Source: Limisphaerales bacterium (lineage in GTDB: Bacteria > Verrucomicrobiota > Verrucomicrobiia > Limisphaerales > UBA11358). From it: a DNA stretch of 10,966 nucleotides. Each line of letters begins with the position of its first letter. Within the stretch, counting starts at the first letter, position 1. Shown here in pieces: positions 7,002 through 10,966 of the stretch. The notes beneath the pieces were generated by a model that made no database searches, had not been told where the DNA came from, and saw nothing but the letters and a program-made list of their open reading frames with translations. Location: the NCBI GenBank assembly GCA_003455565.1, contig DMQW01000251.1:1-10966 (forward strand), in the 5' to 3' direction. Position numbers and translations under genes: made by a program.

Positions 7002-8021
7002 ATGAAAATCCTTTTTATTGGCGGCACGGGCACCATCAGTTCAGCCTGCGCGCAACTGGCGTTGGAACGTGGCTTTGAACTCACGCTGCTCAACCGCGGT
7101 CGTCAGCCGGGTTGGCCAGGCGCGCGACAAATCACGGCGGACATTGGCGATGCTGCGGCCACGGCAGCGGCGCTTGGCGATAAGTGTTGGGACGTCGTGG
7201 TGGATTACATTGCGTTCACGCCGGCGGAAGTGGAGCAACGCATCGCGCTGTTTCGCGGACGCACGGCGCAATTCATCTTCATCAGCTCGGCCAGTGCGTA
7301 TCAGAAACCGCCCGTGCATTTTCCCATCACGGAATCCACGCCGCTGGTGAATCCGTTCTGGGATTATTCGCGCAACAAGATTGCGTGCGAGGAACGGCTG
7401 CTGCGCGCCTTGCAGGAAGAAAATTTTCCCGCGACCATCATCCGTCCGTCGTGGACCTACGACGAACAGCGCATCACCGTGCCCGTGAACAGCAAGAAAA
7501 GTTTTACCGTGCTGGACCGGTTGCGTCGCGGCCGGCCGGTGATCGTGCCGGGCGATGGCACGTCGCTCTGGACGATGACGCACAATACCGATTTCGCGAA
7601 AGGGCTGGTGGGTTTGCTCGGGCATCAAGGTGCCATTGGCCACACTTTTCACATCACCTCGGACGAAGTTCTGACGTGGAATCAGATTTACGAAACCGTG
7701 GCCGCGGCGGCCGGTGTGGCCAAACCCAGGCTGGTGCATATCGCGTCGGATTTTATCACCGCCTGCCTGCCGGAATTTGCCGGCGGGCTGCACGGCGACA
7801 AGGCGCACTCCGCCGTGTTCGACAACACCAAGATCAAACGCTTCGTGCCGGCGTTCGTCGCCACCACGCGTTTCCGCGACGGCATGGCCCGCAGCGTCAG
7901 ATGGTTTGATGCCGACCCGGCGCGACAGGAAATTGATGCAGCCGCCAATGCCGGCTGGGACCGGCTCATTGCCGCCTACGAACGCGGACTGGAAATGGCG
8001 CGACGGGAATTGGGCCGTTAA
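7002..8021 (+). CDS. NAD-dependent epimerase/dehydratase family protein (CSP41-like extended SDR)
   Basis: A 339-residue extended short-chain dehydrogenase-type protein. It starts with the NAD(P)-binding loop FIGGTGTISSACAQLALERG (6-24) and LLNRG. It has DVVVDYIAFTPAEVE (64-78), the active-site Ser region FIFISSASAY (91-100), the YSRNK version of the Tyr-x-x-x-Lys pair (122-126), then IIRPSWTY and a substrate domain with DGTSLWTMTHNTDFAKGLVGLLG. This pattern resembles the CSP41/nucleoside-diphosphate-sugar epimerase-like group whose bacterial members mostly lack a known substrate. A likely role is in sugar modification. It lies between thrC and lysC but has no expected role in amino acid synthesis, so neighbourhood does not help. 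The ATG at 7002 leads straight into the Rossmann strand; there is no Shine-Dalgarno. The 113-base upstream gap suggests its own transcription unit, though no strong promoter stands out. Confidence 0.9.
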   Translation: MKILFIGGTGTISSACAQLALERGFELTLLNRGRQPGWPGARQITADIGDAAATAAALGDKCWDVVVDYIAFTPAEVEQRIALFRGRTAQFIFISSASAYQKPPVHFPITESTPLVNPFWDYSRNKIACEERLLRALQEENFPATIIRPSWTYDEQRITVPVNSKKSFTVLDRLRRGRPVIVPGDGTSLWTMTHNTDFAKGLVGLLGHQGAIGHTFHITSDEVLTWNQIYETVAAAAGVAKPRLVHIASDFITACLPEFAGGLHGDKAHSAVFDNTKIKRFVPAFVATTRFRDGMARSVRWFDADPARQEIDAAANAGWDRLIAAYERGLEMARRELGR

Positions 8022-8052
8022 AAACCCGGCGGAATTCCGGCAAACTCCGCAC

Positions 8053-8081
8053 TTTTCAAACGCCGTCCATCTGATTAGATT
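8053..8081 (+). promoter_or_regulatory. Candidate sigma70-type promoter of lysC
   Basis: TTTTCA (8053-8058) and TAGATT (8076-8081) are separated by 17 bases, each matching four of six consensus bases. The predicted start is around 8088, leaving a leader of only 6-9 bases before the lysC ATG at 8096. That would agree with the lack of a Shine-Dalgarno there. It is a weak match in a short gap, and read-through from the epimerase gene remains possible. Confidence 0.3.
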
Positions 8082-8095
8082 TCCGCTCCCTTTGT

Positions 8096-9313
8096 ATGGC
8101 TCTGATCGTTCAAAAATTTGGCGGCACTTCGGTGGGCAACACCGACCGCATCAAGAATGTCGCGATACGCGTGGCTAAATACCACGCGCAGGGCGACAAG
8201 ATTATCGTCGTCGTCTCGGCGATGAGCGGCGTGACAGATAATTTGATTAAGCTGGCCAAGGAAATCATGCCGTTGCCGAATGAGCGCGAGATGGACATGC
8301 TGCTGGCGACCGGCGAGCAGCAGACCATCGCGCTCACAGCCATCGCGCTGCACGCGTTGAACATTCCCGCCGTGTCGCTCACGGGCGCGCAAGCGGGCAT
8401 CGTCACCGACGTGGTTCACACGAAGGCTAAAATCCACAACATCACGCCGAAGAAAATTCATGAATTGCTCGACGCGGGCAATGTCGTCATCGTCGCCGGT
8501 TTTCAGGGCGAAACGAAGGACGGCCAGATCACGACGCTCGGTCGCGGCGGTTCGGATTTGACGGCGATTGCGCTCGCCGCCGCGCTCAAGGCCGACCTCT
8601 GCCAGATTTACACGGACGTTGACGGCGTTTATACCGCCGACCCGCGCCTCGTGCCGAGCGCGACCAAGCTCGCGGAAATTTCCTACGATGAAATGCTGGA
8701 ACTCGCCAGCCTCGGCGCGAAAGTGATGCAGAGCCGCTCGGTTGAATTTGCCAAAAAATTTGGAATGGTCTTTGAAGTCCGCTCCAGCCTAAACGAAAAC
8801 CCCGGAACGATTGTGAAAGAAGAAACCAAAAGCATGGAAGACGTCGTGATTCGCGGCGTCGCGCTCGACAAGAATCAAGCCAAAGTCACGCTCGTCGGCG
8901 TGCCGGACAAACCCGGCGTGGCCGCGAAAATTTTCAAGGCGCTCGGCGACGCGACGGTGAATGTGGACATGATCGTCCAGAACATCAGCCACGGCACGGG
9001 CACGCCGCAGACGGACATTTCGTTCACCGTCGAGAAGGCGGATTTGCTCAAGGCGCAAAAGGTCATTGACGGCCTGAAAAAAGAAGTCGGCCTGCGCGAC
9101 GTGATCATCGCCGAAAAAATCGGCAAGCTGTCCATCGTCGGCGTCGGCATGAAGTCGCACACGGGCGTGGCCGGAAAACTGTTTGAAACGCTCGCGCAGG
9201 CCGGCGTGAACATTGACATGATCTCGACGAGCGAAATCAAGATTTCCGTCGTCATTGACCTTGCGAAGGGCGAAGCGGCGACGAAGGCGGTTCACGCGGC
9301 GTTTATCGGCTAA
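8096..9313 (+). CDS. lysC: Aspartate kinase (monofunctional, two ACT domains)
   Basis: This cytoplasmic enzyme phosphorylates aspartate, the first step toward lysine, threonine and methionine. Its 405 residues match class II aspartokinases of the Bacillus/Corynebacterium type. The kinase domain shows KFGGTSVG (7-14), SAMSGVTDNL (41-50), FQGETKDGQITTLGRGGSD (136-153, ATP and aspartate binding) and YTDVDGVYTADPR (172-184). Two ACT domains follow, roughly 262-335 (VTLVGVPDKPGVAAKIFKAL) and 342-405 (LSIVGVGMKSHTGVAGKLFETL), the usual site of lysine and/or threonine feedback. Met247 (ATG at 8834) begins MEDVVIRGVALDKNQAKVTL. That is the same place where the separate beta subunit starts in Corynebacterium-type lysC, so a 159-residue internal product is possible. 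The annotated ATG has no Shine-Dalgarno. hom and thrC lie upstream, separated by the epimerase gene. Confidence 0.97.
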   Translation: MALIVQKFGGTSVGNTDRIKNVAIRVAKYHAQGDKIIVVVSAMSGVTDNLIKLAKEIMPLPNEREMDMLLATGEQQTIALTAIALHALNIPAVSLTGAQAGIVTDVVHTKAKIHNITPKKIHELLDAGNVVIVAGFQGETKDGQITTLGRGGSDLTAIALAAALKADLCQIYTDVDGVYTADPRLVPSATKLAEISYDEMLELASLGAKVMQSRSVEFAKKFGMVFEVRSSLNENPGTIVKEETKSMEDVVIRGVALDKNQAKVTLVGVPDKPGVAAKIFKALGDATVNVDMIVQNISHGTGTPQTDISFTVEKADLLKAQKVIDGLKKEVGLRDVIIAEKIGKLSIVGVGMKSHTGVAGKLFETLAQAGVNIDMISTSEIKISVVIDLAKGEAATKAVHAAFIG

Positions 9314-9336
9314 ACCCGCTCCCACATCCATACGTG

Positions 9337-9341
9337 AGGAG
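9337..9341 (+). promoter_or_regulatory. Ribosome binding site of the zinc-ribbon gene
   Basis: AGGAG lies 2 bases before the ATG at 9344. It is a clear Shine-Dalgarno core, though closer than usual, in a 30-base gap after lysC. It supports the chosen start and suggests cotranscription with lysC. Confidence 0.55.
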
Positions 9342-9343
9342 AC

Positions 9344-10012
9344 ATGAGACGATGCGAACACTGCGGAACGCAATACGGCGACAAGGTTTTCATCTGCCCG
9401 GCTGACGGACACCCGACGGTCAATCCACAAGCACGGCCCGGATCGGTTTTTGGTTCCGCCAGCGTCCAGGCCGCCTTCAACGTCAAAGTCGTTTCCCCCA
9501 TGTCGGCGGCGGGGTCATATCGGATTTTTGTCCAGGGCAGCGATCTGCTTTTCATACAGATTGAGAGCGGATCAAACCAGGTTCTCAACGCCCTCATCCC
9601 GTTGCTTGGCCCGCTGGGAGGCCTGGTCAACTTGTTCGGCTGGTTGTTTTCCCGGCATAAAGTCAATGATTTCAACGAACGGTTGCAATCGGCCGACCCG
9701 GAAAATCTGCTGCGCGACAGCGACAAGAATTTCCGGCTCCACCTTGCCGAAATTCGCCAGGCCGTGATTGAGCCGGCCGCAGCTTCGAGTTTTAGCGGAA
9801 AAGAGGTGGGCCGCGCCGACCTGACCATCCGGCAAGGCGAAAGATGGAAGCTGGCCTTTGCCGCGCGTGTGGACATGGACGCCGTCTGGCAACTGCTGGC
9901 GTCTGGTTGCTTTTCACCATTGCGGGCGGAGGTGGAGTGGAATGACGAAAAACAGCAGTATCAAGCAAAACCACCGGTCAAAAACATTGACCGCAAAAAC
10001 GAACTGCATTAG
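9344..10012 (+). CDS. Uncharacterised protein with N-terminal zinc-ribbon-like motif
   Basis: I do not recognise the 222-residue protein as a whole. Its N-terminus is a rubredoxin-like knuckle: Cys4-x2-Cys7-Gly and, ten residues on, Cys18-Pro-x-Asp21-Gly, in the pattern C-x2-C-G-x-x-Y...C-P-x-D-G. The usual fourth Cys is Asp, so metal would need Asp21, His23 or no fourth ligand. A beta-rich stretch follows (YRIFVQGSDLLFIQIESG, 59-76), then a hydrophobic Gly/Leu segment at about 82-103 (ALIPLLGPLGGLVNLFGWLF). This could be one membrane helix or a buried amphipathic hairpin. The remainder is mixed and charged, ending in a polar Lys/Asn-rich tail. No signal peptide is visible. It follows lysC by 30 bases and its stop overlaps the -10 of the proposed leuA leader promoter. 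Function unknown. Confidence 0.75.
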   Translation: MRRCEHCGTQYGDKVFICPADGHPTVNPQARPGSVFGSASVQAAFNVKVVSPMSAAGSYRIFVQGSDLLFIQIESGSNQVLNALIPLLGPLGGLVNLFGWLFSRHKVNDFNERLQSADPENLLRDSDKNFRLHLAEIRQAVIEPAAASSFSGKEVGRADLTIRQGERWKLAFAARVDMDAVWQLLASGCFSPLRAEVEWNDEKQQYQAKPPVKNIDRKNELH

Positions 10013-10015
10013 CTT
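9987..10015 (+). promoter_or_regulatory. Candidate sigma70-type promoter of the leucine leader and leuA
   Basis: TTGACC (9987-9992, five of six consensus bases) and TAGCTT (10010-10015, with the key T, A and final T) are separated by exactly 17 bases. The predicted start at about 10021-10023 falls on the ATG of the leader frame at 10022. The transcript would therefore be leaderless, which fits the missing Shine-Dalgarno. The promoter lies in the end of the zinc-ribbon gene. Confidence 0.45.
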
Positions 10016-10021
10016 CACGCC

Positions 10022-10087
10022 ATGAATCGCAATTTGAACCTGCTGCTTACGAACGCGCTGCTGACCAGCGCGGCGGTCGGGTTTTGA
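10022..10087 (+). CDS. Putative leucine-rich leader peptide of leuA
   Basis: A 21-codon frame with six leucine codons: Leu5 (TTG), Leu7-8-9 (CTG CTG CTT) and Leu13-14 (CTG CTG). It begins MNRNLNLLL and ends SAAVGF. It lies 22 bases ahead of a strong terminator and 247 bases ahead of leuA, a leucine-biosynthesis gene. The length and composition are those of amino-acid leader peptides, whose translation speed, not product, matters: low charged tRNA-Leu would stall the ribosome at nt 10040-10063. There is no Shine-Dalgarno, but the predicted transcription start sits on the ATG. The frame continues the reading phase of the upstream zinc-ribbon gene, three codons after its TAG. An alternative is therefore that it is the relic or read-through extension of that gene. 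The Leu clusters and terminator pairing favour the leader reading. Confidence 0.65.
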   Translation: MNRNLNLLLTNALLTSAAVGF

Positions 10088-10143
10088 TTCGTTCACGAAA
10101 TTTATCAACCCACCGCCGACCCGGCGGTGGGGTTTTTGTTTTT
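10054..10143 (+). promoter_or_regulatory. Putative leucine attenuator with alternative RNA pairings
   Basis: Three competing stems can be drawn. Stem 1:2 is CGCGCTG (10054-10060) with CAGCGCG (10066-10072), seven pairs and a five-base loop. Stem 3:4 is the terminator, 10109-10118 with 10122-10131. Stem 2:3 is the antiterminator: CGGCGGT, a bulged C, then GGGTT (10071-10083) with AACCCACCGCCG (10107-10118), twelve pairs. Segment 2 is a near copy of segment 4. A ribosome stalled on the Leu codons would cover segment 1 and leave segment 2 free to pair with 3, letting transcription reach leuA. A ribosome reaching the stop codon at 10085-10087 would cover segment 2 and allow the terminator. This is the classical arrangement of trp/leu-type attenuation; operation here is inferred from sequence alone. 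Confidence 0.65.
10109..10143 (+). terminator. Strong intrinsic terminator before leuA
   Basis: CCCACCGCCG (10109-10118) and CGGCGGTGGG (10122-10131) form a perfect 10-bp GC-rich stem with loop ACC. One G, then T5-G-T5 (10133-10143), follows. It would end both the leader transcript and any read-through from lysC and the zinc-ribbon gene. Confidence 0.92.
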
Positions 10144-10144
10144 C

Positions 10145-10311
10145 AACCACGAATGAACACGAACAGACACGAATGGGGAAAACGGGGACAGGACTTGACG
10201 CGAATCACGCGAATTAACGCGAATTCAAATCCAGCCCAGCCCATTAGCGATAATTCGCGTAATTCGCGTCAAAGTTTTTATCTTGGTGTTCATCCGTGTT
10301 CATCCGTGGTT
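10145..10311. repeat. Nested double inverted repeat with ~10-nt tandem units
   Basis: The outer arms (10145-10173 and 10283-10311) match at 23 of 29 positions and consist of CACGAATGAA-like units that start every 10 bases (10148, 10158, 10168 on the left). The inner arms (10196-10224 and 10243-10271) match at 26 of 29 positions, around a 17-base loop, and consist of ACGCGAATT-like units starting at 10198, 10207 and 10217. The whole element fills the space between the terminator and the leuA start and would be transcribed into the leuA leader as a very stable compound hairpin. There are no flanking open frames, target-site duplications or transposase. I associate such units with intergenic repeats in Verrucomicrobiota-like genomes; the role is unknown. 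Confidence 0.88.
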
Positions 10312-10334
10312 TAATTTTACAGACATTTGAGTTT

Positions 10335-10966
10335 ATGCACAAAGACCCGTCCAAAAAATATCGTCCGTTCCCGCCGGTCACCCTGCCCGACCGCCAGTGG
10401 CCGAGCCGCGTCCTCACGCACGCGCCGCGCTGGTGCAGCGTGGATTTGCGCGACGGTAACCAGGCGCTCGCCGTGCCGATGAACGTGTCGCAGAAATTGG
10501 AATTGTTCCAGACGCTCGTCAAAATCGGCTTCAAGGAAATCGAGGTCGGCTTTCCATCAGCGTCGAACACGGAGTTCACCTTCAACCGCCGGCTCATCGA
10601 AGAGAAGCGCGTGCCGGACGACGTGTGGTTGCAGGTGCTCGTGCAGGCGCGCGAGGATTTGATCGAGCGCACCATCGAGTCGCTCGTCGGCGCGAAGCGC
10701 GTCATCATTCACATGTATAATTCGACTTCGCCCGCGCAACGCCGCGTCGTTTTCGGCAAGTCGAAGGACGAGATTAAAGCCATCGCGGTGAACGGCGCGA
10801 AGATGATCAAAGACCGTTTGCACCGGCTCAAAGGCACGGAAGTGATGCTCCAGTATTCGCCGGAAAGTTTCAGCATGACGGAAGTGGAATATGCAAAGGA
10901 AGTTTCCGAGGCCGTCATGGACGTTTGGCAGCCGACGCCGCAGCACAAAATGATTTTGAATCTGCC
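10335..10966 (+). CDS. leuA: 2-isopropylmalate synthase (fungal/actinobacterial type), 5' part
   Basis: LeuA condenses acetyl-CoA with 2-ketoisovalerate, the committing step of leucine synthesis. The frame runs off the window after 210 codons of an expected 550 or so. The start MHKDPSKKYRPFPPVTLPDR with QWPSR and APRWCSVDLRDGNQALAVPM (30-49) is characteristic of the longer yeast/actinobacterial LeuA type rather than the E. coli type. DLRDGNQAL (37-45) carries the metal- and substrate-binding Arg-Asp. EIEVGFPSASNTEFTF (68-83) and IIHMYNSTSPAQRRVVF (124-140) are further family blocks. The feedback domain for leucine would be in the missing C-terminus. The ATG at 10335 has no Shine-Dalgarno and is preceded by the nested repeat and, further upstream, the leucine attenuator that probably controls it. 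Confidence 0.96.
   Translation, partial: MHKDPSKKYRPFPPVTLPDRQWPSRVLTHAPRWCSVDLRDGNQALAVPMNVSQKLELFQTLVKIGFKEIEVGFPSASNTEFTFNRRLIEEKRVPDDVWLQVLVQAREDLIERTIESLVGAKRVIIHMYNSTSPAQRRVVFGKSKDEIKAIAVNGAKMIKDRLHRLKGTEVMLQYSPESFSMTEVEYAKEVSEAVMDVWQPTPQHKMILNL

Noticed and set aside
8030..8039. A 10-bp perfect palindrome CGGAATTCCG before lysC.
   Set aside because: It is too short to separate from chance and has no partner site or recognisable operator family.
10145..10311. A small CRISPR-like array.
   Set aside because: The repeats are 9-10 nt units without unique spacers, arranged as inverted arms, and no cas genes are present.

Overview
The window looks like a chromosomal segment of an uncultured or poorly known Verrucomicrobiota-like bacterium (moderate confidence). 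It is GC-rich. Several genes have no Shine-Dalgarno sequence. The glycosidase carries an FWEAGN-type GH2 motif that I associate with Verrucomicrobiota and Planctomycetota. Two intergenic spaces carry inverted repeats built from roughly 10-nt CACGAATGAA- and ACGCGAATT-like units, which I also associate with these genomes. All convincing genes are on the + strand. Most of the content is core metabolism; I see no phage, plasmid, IS or CRISPR features.

Layout. Positions 1-1542 hold the 3' part of a GH2-type glycosidase. Positions 1601-2354 hold a tight pair, crcB (fluoride channel) and a DUF190 PII-like protein. An imperfect inverted repeat lies at 2363-2434. Positions 2442-2906 encode a GAF-domain protein that appears to contain two compensating frameshifts. 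Positions 2948-4135 encode an MFS transporter. The aspartate-family block follows: hom (4201-5520) and thrC (5530-6888) form an operon, then a CSP41-like NAD-dependent epimerase (7002-8021), then lysC (8096-9313). A zinc-ribbon protein of unknown function lies at 9344-10012. The window ends in the 5' part of a fungal/actinobacterial-type leuA (10335 to the edge).

The most interesting part is 9987-10143, just upstream of leuA. A plausible promoter starts transcription almost exactly on the ATG of a 21-codon open frame with six leucine codons, in runs of three and two. The end of that frame contains a near-copy of the 3' arm of a strong intrinsic terminator (perfect 10-bp stem, then T5-G-T5) that follows 21 nt after the stop codon. 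It can therefore pair with the terminator's 5' arm as an antiterminator. A further hairpin overlapping the Leu codons can compete with that pairing. These are the parts of a leucine-peptide transcription attenuator controlling leuA. Between the attenuator and leuA lies a 167-bp nested double inverted repeat that would be part of the leuA mRNA leader.

How the genes work together: LysC, Hom and ThrC cover the first, third and last steps of threonine synthesis from aspartate; asd and thrB are not in the window. LeuA commits 2-ketoisovalerate to leucine. CrcB with DUF190 forms a separate fluoride-export module. The GH2 enzyme, GAF protein, MFS carrier and epimerase have no obvious functional link to their neighbours.
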